A stretch of DNA of 64,000 nucleotides. It comes from Parvibaculum sp049671045. GTDB taxonomy: Bacteria; Pseudomonadota; Alphaproteobacteria; Parvibaculales; Parvibaculaceae. Numbering within the stretch: position 1 is the first letter of the stretch; every line of letters begins with the position of its first letter. The notes under the pieces were generated by a model that saw only the letters and a program-made list of their open reading frames with translations, did not search any database and had not been told where the DNA came from. Made by a program: the position numbers and the translations under genes. This document shows positions 25,899 through 34,105 of the stretch, in pieces. The DNA is taken from NCBI RefSeq assembly GCF_049671045.1, contig NZ_JBATUH010000111.1, positions 10,124 through 74,123 on the forward strand, read 5' to 3'.

Positions 25899-25954
25899 TG
25901 TTTAGCGGGTTGTTTTACGTGGCCGCAAGCCGGTCGGCTAAAATCACCACGGGA
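25899..25954 (-). promoter_or_regulatory. SAM-II riboswitch (metA motif)
   Basis: Read on the minus strand from 25954: CGTGGTGATTTTAGCCGACC, then GGCTTGCGGCCACGTAAAAC and ACCCGCTAAA. These are the conserved SAM-II elements: GGTGATTT, the GGCTTGC-GCCACGT pairing and the CCGCTAAA segment that forms the pseudoknot. SAM-II binds S-adenosylmethionine and is known mainly from Alphaproteobacteria in front of metA, metX and metZ. Here it would sense SAM and set the downstream attenuator or start-site access. Confidence 0.93.
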
Positions 25955-25963
25955 TTGGCGCGC

Positions 25964-25992
25964 ATTTAATTCCCATTGCCGGGATGCGTCAA
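25964..25992 (-). promoter_or_regulatory. Promoter of the metZ riboswitch transcript
   Basis: Minus-strand TTGACG (25992-25987), a 17-base spacer and TTAAAT (25969-25964). The predicted transcription start near 25957 falls just before the riboswitch. Between here and the dcd start at 26218, about 220 further bases hold no gene that I can support; a TATAAC near 26180 may serve dcd. Confidence 0.65.
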
Positions 25993-26217
25993 GCGCAGCC
26001 CTTGCTGCATCTGCGCGCGGCCTGCGGCTCCATTCGGGGATGACGAGCGCGCAAGCCGCGGCCCGAAACCCCGCCGGGCGCGTGGGCACATCATGGGAAA
26101 ACCGGTACAAACGGGGAACAATTCCCGTTCGGCCTGCACAACGCCCTCGGTGCTTCCCGCTGGCGGCGCCTCGACCTATAACAGCGGGCGGCCCGATGGC
26201 CGTTCCTGAGGCAGGGT

Positions 26218-27384
26218 ATGTCGATGACCAGTGCGGTGGACGATCTTTTTCCGAACTATGAAGATGCCGAGCCCCGTCGCGTCGGGCCGGGCCAGGCTTT
26301 TGCGACCGGCATTCTGCCGGCGCACGCCATTCAGGCGATGATCCGTGAACGCGAGATCTGGGCGACGCGCGAGATCGAGCGCGAGCAGATTCAGCCCGCA
26401 AGTCTCGACCTGCGGCTCGGAACGCAAGCCTACCGGCTGCGCGCGAGTTTCCTCCCCGGTCCCGATCGCGGCGTGATGGAGCGGGTCGAGGAGCTGACCC
26501 TCCACAAGATCGACCTTTCCGAAGGGGCGGTGCTCGAGACGGGCTGCGTCTATCTCGTGCCGCTCGTCGAGGCGCTGGCGCTTTCCGAGCGCACCTCGGC
26601 CGCCGCCAATCCGAAAAGCTCGACCGGCCGGCTCGATGTCTTCACGCGCGTCATCACGGATTTCTCGACCGAGTTCGATCAGGTGGCGGCGGGCTACAAG
26701 GGGCACCTCTATCTCGAAATCTCGCCGCGCAGCTTTCCCATTCTCGTGCGGCCCGGTTCGCGCCTCGCGCAGATCCGCTTTCGCCGCGGAACGGCAACGC
26801 ATTCCGATGCGGAGATGCGGCGCCTCCATGATGAGGTCGGGCTTGTGGATGGCGACGCCGATATCGATGGCGGCCTCGGCCTCACCGTCAATCTTCAGCC
26901 GGAGCAGGAAGGGGGCATCGTCGGCTTTCGCGCCAAGAGTCATTCCGGCGTGATCGATGTCGACCGCCGCGCCGCCTATGACGTTCTCGATTTCTGGGAC
27001 CCGCTTCACGTGCGCCCGGGCAAGGGACTCATTCTCGACCCGGATGAATTCTATATTCTCGCCTCCCGCGAGGCGGTCCATGTGCCGGCGAGCCATGCCG
27101 CCGAGATGGTGCCCTACAATCCGCTGGTGGGCGAGTTCCGCGTGCACTATGCGGGCTTCTTCGATCCCGGTTTCGGCGCGAAGGAGGCTGGCGGCCTCGG
27201 AAGCCGCGCGGTCCTCGAGGTCCGCAGCCATGACGTGCCCTTCATCCTGGAGCATGGCCAGATCATCGGCCGCCTCGTCTATGAACGCCTGACGGATCGG
27301 CCAGCCGTGCTATACGGCGAGCGCATGGGCTCGAACTATCAGCGTCAGGGGCTGAAGCTCTCGAAACATTTCAAGCCGCTCTGA
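26218..27384 (+). CDS. dcd: 2'-deoxycytidine 5'-triphosphate deaminase, double-length alphaproteobacterial form
   Basis: This 388-residue protein is about twice the length of E. coli Dcd (193). The first half has the dUTPase-superfamily motifs QIQPASLDLRLG, PKSSTGRLDVFTRV (phosphate binding, residues 133-138) and GHLYLEISPRSFPILVRPG with the catalytic Glu. The second half repeats the fold (SHSGVIDVDRR, EFRVHYAGFFDPGFG, SRAVLEVRSHDVPF), but its phosphate loop NPLVGEFR lacks the KSS-GR pattern. It deaminates dCTP to dUTP for thymidylate synthesis. It is probably followed by lrgA in the same transcript (4-base gap). Confidence 0.9.
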   Translation: MSMTSAVDDLFPNYEDAEPRRVGPGQAFATGILPAHAIQAMIREREIWATREIEREQIQPASLDLRLGTQAYRLRASFLPGPDRGVMERVEELTLHKIDLSEGAVLETGCVYLVPLVEALALSERTSAAANPKSSTGRLDVFTRVITDFSTEFDQVAAGYKGHLYLEISPRSFPILVRPGSRLAQIRFRRGTATHSDAEMRRLHDEVGLVDGDADIDGGLGLTVNLQPEQEGGIVGFRAKSHSGVIDVDRRAAYDVLDFWDPLHVRPGKGLILDPDEFYILASREAVHVPASHAAEMVPYNPLVGEFRVHYAGFFDPGFGAKEAGGLGSRAVLEVRSHDVPFILEHGQIIGRLVYERLTDRPAVLYGERMGSNYQRQGLKLSKHFKPL

Positions 27385-27388
27385 CGAC

Positions 27389-27772
27389 ATGCGGGCGCGC
27401 GGCGTCATTCCCTATGCGGCGGCCTTTCTCGTGCTCGTGCTCTGCAACTGGGCGGGCGGGCGCGTGGCCGCCCTGCTGCATCTTCCCGTGCCGGGAACGG
27501 TCATCGGCATATTGATCCTGCTTGGCGTGTTCGCCTTTCTCGGCCGCGTGCCGCAGCCCTTGCGCCGCATGGCCGAATTTCTGCTCCGGCATCTCAATCT
27601 TTTCTATATCCCGGCGGGCGTGGGCGTGATGGCCTATGCGGCGCTGGTGCGCCAGGACCTCCTTCCGATCGTCGTGGCGCTGACGGGCGGCACCTTCATC
27701 GCCCTCATTGCGGGCGCGCTCGCCTTTCACTGGGCCGCGCGGCTCACCGGACAACGGGGAAGCGACGAATGA
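27389..27772 (+). CDS. CidA/LrgA family membrane protein
   Basis: This 127-residue protein has four hydrophobic helices (about 7-20, 32-52, 65-85 and 92-115). It contains VPGTVIGILILLG and FLLRHLNLFYIPAGVGVMAY, which define LrgA/CidA (YohJ) holin-like proteins. It pairs with the LrgB-like gene that overlaps its stop by 4 bases. Such pairs control murein hydrolase export or, in other species, transport of small organic acids such as pyruvate or glycolate. Confidence 0.88.
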   Translation: MRARGVIPYAAAFLVLVLCNWAGGRVAALLHLPVPGTVIGILILLGVFAFLGRVPQPLRRMAEFLLRHLNLFYIPAGVGVMAYAALVRQDLLPIVVALTGGTFIALIAGALAFHWAARLTGQRGSDE

Positions 27773-28479
27773 CGGCGCAGCATGTCTGGTTCGCCGGAGA
27801 GGGAATGCTGTGGCTCTGCGTGACGCTCGCGGCCTATCTGGGCGCGCGCTGGGTGCAGGAAAAACTCAACGGGCACCCGGCCGCCAATCCGGTCTTCATC
27901 GCCGCCGCTCCCATCATCGCGCTGCTCGTCTTTTCAGATGTGCCCTACACGGATTATTCGCGCGGCGGGTCGATCCTGCTCTGGCTGCTCGGACCGGCGA
28001 CGGTGGGGCTTGCCGTTCCCCTCTATCTCAACTTCGCCGAGGTGAGGAGCGCGCTCGTGCCGATGGTGGTGGCGCTTGTCATCGGGTCGTCGGCGGCGGT
28101 TCTCTCCGCCGTCCTCATCGGCTATGCGATGGGCGCCGACATCGAGACGATCCGCTCCCTCGCGCCCAAATCGGTGACGACGCCCATCGCCATGGGCATC
28201 GCCTCCGAGATCGGCGGCATACCGGCGCTCACCGCCGCCTTCGTCATCATCACGGGCGGCATCGGAGCGATCTTCGGCAGCGCGCTTTTCAACATGGTTC
28301 GCGTCCGCGACGAGCGCGCCCGCGGCTTTGCCATGGGTATAGCCGCGCATGGCATGGGCACGGCGCGCGCTTTTCAGGTGAGCTGGCGGGCAGGCACATT
28401 CTCGGGCGTGGCCATGGCGCTGAACGGCATCGTCACGGCCATCGTGCTGCCGCTTCTCTGGATCGCCTTCGCGCATTGA
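27769..28479 (+). CDS. LrgB family membrane protein
   Basis: This 236-residue multi-helix protein has the LrgB signature segments PATVGLAVPLYLNF, LAPKSVTTPIAMGIASEIGG, PALTAAFVIITGGIGA and ARGFAMGIAAHGMGTARAF. It forms the partner of the LrgA-like protein encoded just upstream with a 4-base overlap. Function as for the pair: holin/antiholin-type or small-acid transport; the sequence does not decide between them. A long hairpin follows the stop codon. Confidence 0.9.
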   Translation: MTAQHVWFAGEGMLWLCVTLAAYLGARWVQEKLNGHPAANPVFIAAAPIIALLVFSDVPYTDYSRGGSILLWLLGPATVGLAVPLYLNFAEVRSALVPMVVALVIGSSAAVLSAVLIGYAMGADIETIRSLAPKSVTTPIAMGIASEIGGIPALTAAFVIITGGIGAIFGSALFNMVRVRDERARGFAMGIAAHGMGTARAFQVSWRAGTFSGVAMALNGIVTAIVLPLLWIAFAH

Positions 28480-28488
28480 AGCTGGAGG

Positions 28489-28540
28489 GTTGCGACGGCC
28501 GGCCCCGGGGGGTCAGGGGAAAACAGGCCGGCCGCGCAAC
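28489..28540. terminator. Long bidirectional hairpin between convergent genes
   Basis: GTTGCG-a-CGGCCGGCC (28489-28504) pairs with GGCCGGCCGCGCAAC (28526-28540): 15 pairs with one bulged A and a 21-base loop. It lies midway between the lrgB stop (28479) and the stop of the minus-strand gene (28553). No T-tract on either strand. Confidence 0.6.
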
Positions 28541-28552
28541 GTCCGACGGAAC

Positions 28553-28969
28553 TCAGAGATGATCCGGGTTTCCGTCATAGATCTTGAAGGTGAGGTCCGT
28601 GACGCCGGCCTCGTTCACGCGGCGCAGCGTGCCGGACTTGTCGATCTGGTAGTCGTAGCAGCCGTTCGGACGATTGGGCCCGAGCGTGATGCAGAACTTC
28701 CCGTCCTTGACCGCCCATGTGCCGCCATACTTGGTCCATGAGCCCTGAATGTTGCAGGGGCGCTCGCGGCCGCGAATGGTGCCGTTCTTCTCGTAATACT
28801 CCTGAAAGTCGTTCCGGCCCGCGCCGCACTCCCGGTACTGCCCCTCGATCGTCTTGCCGACGATGAGTTTGGCCACGTCTTCGCCCTTCATGTACACATC
28901 GGCGAATGCCGCGCCGGCGAAGAGACCGGCCACTGCAACACCCGCCAAAATCAGAGATTTCGCTGTCAT
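28553..28969 (-). CDS. Small exported protein of unknown function
   Basis: The 138-residue protein has a clear signal peptide (MTAKSLILAGVAVAGLFAGA, cleavage near AFA-DV). The mature domain has four cysteines (in YRECGAG, ERPCNIQ, KFCITLG and NGCYDYQ), probably two disulfides, and Gly/Trp repeats such as IQGSWTKYGGTWAVKDGKF. The fold is reminiscent of small periplasmic DUF995-type proteins, but I would not assign it. The ATG at 28969 has a GAGGAGAAC site; longer in-frame starts have none. Confidence 0.82.
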   Translation of the reverse strand: MTAKSLILAGVAVAGLFAGAAFADVYMKGEDVAKLIVGKTIEGQYRECGAGRNDFQEYYEKNGTIRGRERPCNIQGSWTKYGGTWAVKDGKFCITLGPNRPNGCYDYQIDKSGTLRRVNEAGVTDLTFKIYDGNPDHL

Positions 28970-29097
28970 TGTCCGTTCTCCTCGCTTCGAGGGCGCGCCC
29001 GTGCGGCGCGCCACTCTCAACAGGAGGCAAGATTGGATCAGGCGGCGGGGGCGTTCATTGATCGAGGTCAAAGCGGTTGGCGCCCCGCCCGGGGATG

Positions 29098-30054
29098 TCA
29101 GCCGGCGGAGCAGCTCCCGCCGCCCAGAACGCAGAATTTCGCGCAATGGCGGTGATTGAGTTTCACGGGCCGGAAGCTTTCGGCAAGCGTCTCTCCGAGA
29201 TCGAATTGCGGATCGTCGGGAATGAGCGTGCAGGCAACGACGCGGGGGGAGGCGTCGCCCTTCCGCTTCACCACCATGCGGCTCGTCGCGCACATGACGG
29301 TCGCCGGATCGACATGGAGGATGCCCCAGCAGGCGGTGGTGATCTCCGGCACATCCGCCTTCTCGTCCATCTCCGGAAAGAGCACGAGAGCGCCGGGGTC
29401 GTTCGCCTCGACCGGGATTTTCTCGCGCGCAAAGAGCGCCGCAAAGCCCGCGCGCTCCGTTGCCTCGCCCTCGCCATGGATGGTGCGGCCCGCCACCGAG
29501 AACGCGAACCCCTCCCGCGCGAGAAAGCGCAAGCCCGCCATCGTCCGCGCGAAGCTGCCCGGTCCCCGCTCGCGGTCGTGCAGTTTCTCCGTATAATGAT
29601 CGAGGCTCACCCGGAGCCGAAGCCTTGCGTCGTGAGCCTCCTTGAGGCGGAGAAGGCCCGCGCGCGGCGCAGGCCGCATCATGGGCTGCATCGCATTGGT
29701 GAGGATCAGCACCTCATGGCCGCGGCCGAGCGCGTCTGCGGCCATGGCGATGAGGTCCGGGTTCATGAAGGGCTCGCCGCCCGTGAACCCGATCTCGCGC
29801 GTGCCGAGCTTTTCGCGCCCGATCTCGTCGAGGAAGCGCGCGACCTCGGCGGCGGTGATGTAGGACAGCCGGTCCTCGGTCGGGCTCGAATGGATGTAGC
29901 AATGCGCGCACTCGATGTTGCAGAGCGTGCCCGTATTGATCCAGAGCGTTTCGAGGGAGCGGAAGGACACGGATGCGCGCCGCTCGCCCTTCGCCGTGAT
30001 GTCGGGGTCCGAGAATTTTTCGAGCGGCAGGATGGTTCGGGACATGTCGGTCAT
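29098..30054 (-). CDS. Radical SAM protein with C-terminal Cys cluster
   Basis: This 318-residue radical SAM enzyme has the canonical CxxxCxxC in NTGTLCNIECAHCYIHSSP (near residue 45), the GFTGGEPFMNPDL motif (GGE SAM contact) and VLILTNAMQP. Further cysteines near the C-terminus (TACWG, VMCAT, VACTL and CAKFCVLGGGSC) suggest a second iron-sulfur cluster. No neighbouring peptide or cofactor gene points to the substrate. An alternative ATG at 30045 is possible. The function is unassigned. Confidence 0.88.
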   Translation of the reverse strand: MTDMSRTILPLEKFSDPDITAKGERRASVSFRSLETLWINTGTLCNIECAHCYIHSSPTEDRLSYITAAEVARFLDEIGREKLGTREIGFTGGEPFMNPDLIAMAADALGRGHEVLILTNAMQPMMRPAPRAGLLRLKEAHDARLRLRVSLDHYTEKLHDRERGPGSFARTMAGLRFLAREGFAFSVAGRTIHGEGEATERAGFAALFAREKIPVEANDPGALVLFPEMDEKADVPEITTACWGILHVDPATVMCATSRMVVKRKGDASPRVVACTLIPDDPQFDLGETLAESFRPVKLNHRHCAKFCVLGGGSCSAG

Positions 30055-30144
30055 ACCGGCAGGTATAGCATTTCGGGCTGCGGGCGCTGTTCACAAAACG
30101 GCGAGGCCCGCTAGACTGCCTGCAAAGCGCGAGGGGGCAGGGGC

Positions 30145-31164
30145 ATGCAGCATGAATTGACGGGCGGCGATCTTCTGGACGGGGCGGGCGCGCTCGCCGA
30201 ACGGGGCTGGGCGCGCGCCGAAGTGAAGCGCTATCGCCGGGGCGCCATTCGCGCGCCCTGGTACCGCATCAAGGAATGGGACTATTACTGCATCCTCGCC
30301 GGGGATTACGGCCTCGCGCTGACCGTCGCGGACAATTCCTATATGGGCCTGCTCGCCGCTTCATGGCTCGACTTCCGCACGCCAGGGGCGCTCAACGACA
30401 GCGCGATGCTGGTCTTCCCGCGCGGGCGAATGGGGCTTCCCGAAAGCGCCGATGCGGGCGACATCGTGCAGCGCCATGCGAAGGTGTCGCTCGCCTTCCG
30501 CCACGAGCCGGGCGGGAGGCGGCTCAGCGTCGATTATCCGGGCTTTGCGGGCGGCAGGGGGCTCAAGGGGGAATTGTGGCTCGCCCAGCCTCCGATGGAC
30601 CGCATGGTCATCGCGACGCCTTTCGCCGGAGCGCCGCGCGCCTTCTATTACAACCAGAAGATCAACTGCCTGCCGGCCGAGGGCGAGATCGTTTTCGACG
30701 GCCAGCGCTTCGCCTTCGAGCCGCATTCGGCCTTCGGCGTGCTCGATTGGGGCCGAGGCGTCTGGACCTATGACAACACCTGGTATTGGGGTTCGGCCTC
30801 GGGGCTCGTCGGCGGGCGGCCCTTCGGTTTCAACATCGGCTATGGCTTCGGCGACACCTCGGCGGCGAGCGAGAACATGCTCTTCGTCGACGGGCGCGCC
30901 CACAAGCTCGCCGATGTCGCCTTTCACATTCCCCAAGGGACCTATGACGGCGCGCCCTGGCGCTTCACGAGCAGCGACGGGCGGTTCGAAATGGAGTTCG
31001 AGCCGATCATCGACCGCAGCGCGAATTTCGATCTGAAGCTCCTGCGCTCCATTCAGCATCAGGTCTTCGGCCGCTTCACGGGGCAGGTGGTGCTCGACGA
31101 TGGCAGCAGGCTCGAGGCGAGCCGGCTCCTCGGCTTTGCCGAGGAGGTGCGGAACCGCTGGTAG
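30145..31164 (+). CDS. DUF2804 domain-containing protein
   Basis: This 339-residue soluble protein matches the DUF2804 layout: an N-terminal RIKEWDYYCILAGDYGLALTVADNSYMG block, a central KINCLPAEGEIVFDG, the conserved GVLDWGRGVWTYDNTWYWGSASG, and a C-terminal HQVFGRFTGQVVLDDG. The function is unknown in the family; the fold may be related to lipocalin-like hydrolases of the carotenoid hydratase type. There is no signal peptide. It is divergent from the radical SAM gene and followed by tRNA-Gly. Confidence 0.82.
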   Translation: MQHELTGGDLLDGAGALAERGWARAEVKRYRRGAIRAPWYRIKEWDYYCILAGDYGLALTVADNSYMGLLAASWLDFRTPGALNDSAMLVFPRGRMGLPESADAGDIVQRHAKVSLAFRHEPGGRRLSVDYPGFAGGRGLKGELWLAQPPMDRMVIATPFAGAPRAFYYNQKINCLPAEGEIVFDGQRFAFEPHSAFGVLDWGRGVWTYDNTWYWGSASGLVGGRPFGFNIGYGFGDTSAASENMLFVDGRAHKLADVAFHIPQGTYDGAPWRFTSSDGRFEMEFEPIIDRSANFDLKLLRSIQHQVFGRFTGQVVLDDGSRLEASRLLGFAEEVRNRW

Positions 31165-31206
31165 GCTCTTGCGCCGGGCGCGGGCCCCGCGCTACTAAAG
31201 GCGGGC

Positions 31207-31280
31207 GCGGGTGTAGCTCAATGGTAGAGCAGAAGCTTCCCAAGCTTACGACGAGGGTTCGATTCCCTTCACCCGCTCCA
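31207..31280 (+). tRNA. tRNA-Gly (anticodon CCC)
   Basis: This 74-base tRNA includes an encoded CCA. The acceptor is GCGGGTG with CACCCGC, the D arm is GCTC-AATGGTA-GAGC, the anticodon loop is TTCCCAA with CCC at its centre, and the T arm is GAGGG-TTCGATT-CCCTT. The discriminator is T. The outermost anticodon-stem pair is a G-A mismatch. It reads GGG codons. No integrase or duplicated 3' end lies nearby. Confidence 0.95.
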
Positions 31281-31329
31281 ACGCTCCTCCGGGCCCTTTC
31301 GGCCGCGATTGCAGGAGCCCCTGCCGGCG

Positions 31330-31614
31330 TCACGCCTTGCGTTCGGTCGTCGGGTCGATCATTCCCTTGATCTCGGTGATCTTCGTAGCCGGAAAGCCGC
31401 TCATCTCCGCGTGCTTGCGGATCAGCGATTCATCCTTGGCGAGATAGACGCAGAAGGTCTTGTTGTCCGCGACATAGCTCTCCTGCCACTGGATGTCCGG
31501 GGCGAGCTTCTTCAGGACGTCGTTCGACTTGGCCGCGGCCTCGCGAAGCTGCTCGCGCTCGAAAGTGCCGACGGAGGGGATATCGCGTTCGATGATGAAC
31601 TTGCGCAGTGCCAT
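31330..31614 (-). CDS. DUF4242 domain-containing protein
   Basis: This small protein of 94 residues begins at the ATG at 31614, which has an AAGGGAGG site; longer in-frame starts run into the neighbouring kinase gene and lack a site. Motifs KFIIERDIPSVGTFEREQLREAA, IQWQESYVADNKTFCVYLA and IRKHAEMSGFPATKITEIK are those of the DUF4242/SCO4226-type ferredoxin-like fold, some members of which bind nickel. The function is unknown. Confidence 0.85.
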   Translation of the reverse strand: MALRKFIIERDIPSVGTFEREQLREAAAKSNDVLKKLAPDIQWQESYVADNKTFCVYLAKDESLIRKHAEMSGFPATKITEIKGMIDPTTERKA

Positions 31615-31741
31615 GCCGGGCCTCCCTTGAGAGAAACTGAACGAAATCCCCCGCCTGGGCACCCCCCGCCCCATGCCGAAAATCATAGGCTGGATAAGGG
31701 CGGCGGAAAAGCCTCTGAACCGGGCATTCTCCCGTCGGCCT

Positions 31742-33106
31742 TCAGGCGGGCCTTGCCGCCGCCGCCGGCAGGACGACGCGGGCACAGAGGCCGCCGAGCT
31801 CGCTTTCCTCCAGATGAAGCTCGCCTCCATAGCTCTCCACTATGTCGCCGACAATGGCGAGGCCGAGCCCGCTTCCGGGCGCACTTAGGTCGAGCCGCCC
31901 GCCGCGCCTCAGCGCCGCTTCGCGTTTGGCCTCGGGAATGCCCGGCCCGTCATCCTCGATCCGAAGGACGACGCCCCCAGGCGCTGCTCCGCCGGAAATG
32001 CGAACGCGCCCGCGCGCCCATTTCGCCGCATTCTCGATCAGGTTTCCGGCAAGCTCGATGAGGTCGCCCTCGTCGATGGCGGCGCGCGCATCCGCCGCTA
32101 TGTCGCTTGCCCATTCGAGCGCCTCTCCCCGCGGCGTCTTGCGTATGGTCGCGACGAGCCGCGCGATAGCGGGCGCGAGCGCGACGGAGAGGCCGCGCCT
32201 CGGCCTCAGCCGCGTCTGGGCGATGGCGCGCTCGGCATGGCGGCGCATGGTTTCGGCGAGTTCGTCTATGTCGTCGGCGATCTCGCTTTCGCCTCTCGCG
32301 CGCAACAGCCGCGCATCGGCCGCAAGGACGGAGAGCGGCGTTCTGAGCCCATGCGCAAGATCGGCCGCCCGGCCGCGCGAGCGCTCGATGGCCTTTTCCT
32401 GCGCATCGAGAAGATCGTTGATTTCCTCCGCTAGCGGCAGCACCTCGTCCGGATAGTCGGAAGCGAGCCGCTTCAGCGTGCCTGCATGAATGGCCTCGAC
32501 GCCGCGCCGCACGGCTTCGAGCGGCTGGAGGCCCACACGCACCTGCAGCCAGCCTGCCGCCAGAAGCGCGAGCCCGAGGAGCAGGAGCGAGGGCGCCATA
32601 TCCGCGCCGAAATCCCGCGTCGCGCGCGCGATCTCCGCGCGATCAATGGCGACGGCGAGCCGCAGCGGCCGCTCCGCACCGCGATCGGGAAAGAGAACCT
32701 CGCGTTCCCGCACCACGAGCTGCGTTCCGGCGGGCCCCGGCAGCTCGTGCCGGTGAATGACGAGGCGGCCGAGACTGTCGGCGGGAAGCGTGAGAGCCGT
32801 GTCCCAGAGCGAGCGCGAGCGAAGCCTTTGCCCGCTCTTCTCGTCCTCGATCTGCCAGTAGAGCCCGCTCAGCGGCTGGTCGAAGCGGGGGTCGGCCGGT
32901 TGTGGCGAAAGGCGGATCGCGCCATCGGGGTCGAAGGCGATATTGCCGGCGATCTGGCGCAGATAGGTTTCAAGCTCGCCATCCACCCGCCTTTCGACAT
33001 GGCGCTCGAACAGGAAAACGAGGCCGAGCCCCGCCAGCACCAGCGCCGCCGCGATCGAAAGGGCGGAGCCCGCGATGAGCCGCAGCCGGAGCGAGCGCCG
33101 GGTCAT
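31742..33106 (-). CDS. Two-component sensor histidine kinase (PhoQ/EnvZ type)
   Basis: This membrane kinase of 454 residues has a TM helix at about 10-33, a periplasmic sensor domain at 34-168, a second TM at 171-187, HAMP and the phosphoacceptor box LAHGLRTPLSVLAADARLL with His252. The ATPase region shows NLIENAAKWA, IEDDGPGIPE and GSGLGLAIVGDI. It overlaps the cognate response-regulator gene by 4 bases. The order PepSY-regulator-kinase, divergent from PepSY-cytochrome b561, suggests a sensor tied to envelope redox or metal state; the signal is not known. Confidence 0.92.
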   Translation of the reverse strand: MTRRSLRLRLIAGSALSIAAALVLAGLGLVFLFERHVERRVDGELETYLRQIAGNIAFDPDGAIRLSPQPADPRFDQPLSGLYWQIEDEKSGQRLRSRSLWDTALTLPADSLGRLVIHRHELPGPAGTQLVVREREVLFPDRGAERPLRLAVAIDRAEIARATRDFGADMAPSLLLLGLALLAAGWLQVRVGLQPLEAVRRGVEAIHAGTLKRLASDYPDEVLPLAEEINDLLDAQEKAIERSRGRAADLAHGLRTPLSVLAADARLLRARGESEIADDIDELAETMRRHAERAIAQTRLRPRRGLSVALAPAIARLVATIRKTPRGEALEWASDIAADARAAIDEGDLIELAGNLIENAAKWARGRVRISGGAAPGGVVLRIEDDGPGIPEAKREAALRRGGRLDLSAPGSGLGLAIVGDIVESYGGELHLEESELGGLCARVVLPAAAARPA

Positions 33107-33768
33107 GACTTTGCTTCCGCGACGAAATAGCCGAAGCCGCGCCTCGTTTCGATGAGATCGACGCCGAGCTTCCGGCGCAGGCGCCCGACCAGCACCTCGA
33201 TGGCGTTCGACTCGCGTTCATAATCCTGTGCGTAGAGATGCTCGGTCAGTTCGAGCTGGGGCACGACGCGGCCCGCATGATGGAGAAGATAGGAAAGGAG
33301 CCTGTATTCCTGCGGCGAAAGATGCACGGGCACTCCGTTCACCGTCACCTTCATCTGCCGCGGATCGAGCGTCACCGGACCGTTGACGAGAACGGGCGCC
33401 GCCTGCCCGGCGGAGCGCCTGATGATGGCGCGCAGCCGGGCCAGAAGCTCCTCCATGCGGAACGGCTTGGCGAGATAATCGTCGGCGCCCGCATCGATCC
33501 CCTCGACGCGCTCGACCCATGAGCCGCGCGCCGTCAGCACCAGCACGGGCATGCGCCGTCCCGCCGCCCGCCAGCGCTTGAGCACCGCAAGCCCGTCCAT
33601 GGATGGCAGGCCGAGATCGAGGACGATGGCGTCGAAATCTTCCGTGTCGCCACGAAACCACGCTTCCTCGCCATCCTTTTCGCGCTCGGCCGCATAGCCG
33701 GCGGCGGCGAGCGCCGTCATGATGTCGTTCGCGATCCGGTCGTCATCCTCGACCACGAGAAGGCGCAT
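33103..33768 (-). CDS. OmpR/PhoP-family response regulator
   Basis: This 221-residue regulator has a receiver with VVEDDDRIA, phosphoacceptor Asp51 in IVLDLGLPSMDGL, LTARGSW and LAKPFRMEEL. The winged-helix DNA-binding domain shows LSPQEYRLLSYLLHHAGRVV and NAIEVLVGRLRRKLG. It overlaps both neighbours (kinase downstream by 4 bases, PepSY gene upstream by 1). A GCTGACA-N4-GCTGACA direct repeat in the divergent promoter at 34106-34123 is the likely target. Confidence 0.92.
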   Translation of the reverse strand: MRLLVVEDDDRIANDIMTALAAAGYAAEREKDGEEAWFRGDTEDFDAIVLDLGLPSMDGLAVLKRWRAAGRRMPVLVLTARGSWVERVEGIDAGADDYLAKPFRMEELLARLRAIIRRSAGQAAPVLVNGPVTLDPRQMKVTVNGVPVHLSPQEYRLLSYLLHHAGRVVPQLELTEHLYAQDYERESNAIEVLVGRLRRKLGVDLIETRRGFGYFVAEAKS

Positions 33769-34082
33769 CAGCGGCCCTCCGCCTCTATGATCTCGGCGCT
33801 GCGCGCATCGACATCGAGTTTGACGAGGCGCCCGTCCTTGCCGATGAGCTTGATCTCATAGATCCAGCGCCCGTCTTCCCGCTCGAGCTCGACCTTCACG
33901 ATGTCGCCGGGATAGAGGCGGCTTATGCCGGGAAGTATGTCCTCCAGCGGCTTTATGTCGCCCCGTTCCCGCGCCTCGCGCGCGCGGTCGTGATCGCCCG
34001 CCCCGGCGCCCAGCGGCCAAATGAGGGCGACGAGCGCGAGCGCCGCCGCGGTTTTTCCTGGCGAAGGCTTGTGTTTTCTCAT
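33768..34082 (-). CDS. Periplasmic PepSY-domain protein
   Basis: This 104-residue protein has a signal peptide (KTAAALALVALIWPLGAGAG) and a PepSY-type domain: EDILPGISRLYPGDIVKVELERE, then WIYEIKLIGKDGRLVKLDVDARSAEII. PepSY modules often inhibit or sense at the cell surface. It is the first gene of the PepSY-regulator-kinase operon. The start is taken at 34082 because the signal peptide begins there; an in-frame ATG at 34124 has no site and adds an unlikely extension. Confidence 0.85.
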   Translation of the reverse strand: MRKHKPSPGKTAAALALVALIWPLGAGAGDHDRAREARERGDIKPLEDILPGISRLYPGDIVKVELEREDGRWIYEIKLIGKDGRLVKLDVDARSAEIIEAEGR

Positions 34083-34105
34083 CGGCGCATCATCGCACGA
34101 TCGAG

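Noticed and set aside
31207..31280. tRNA-Gly as an integration site for a mobile element
   Set aside because: There is no integrase, no repeat of the tRNA 3' end and no change in gene style on either side.
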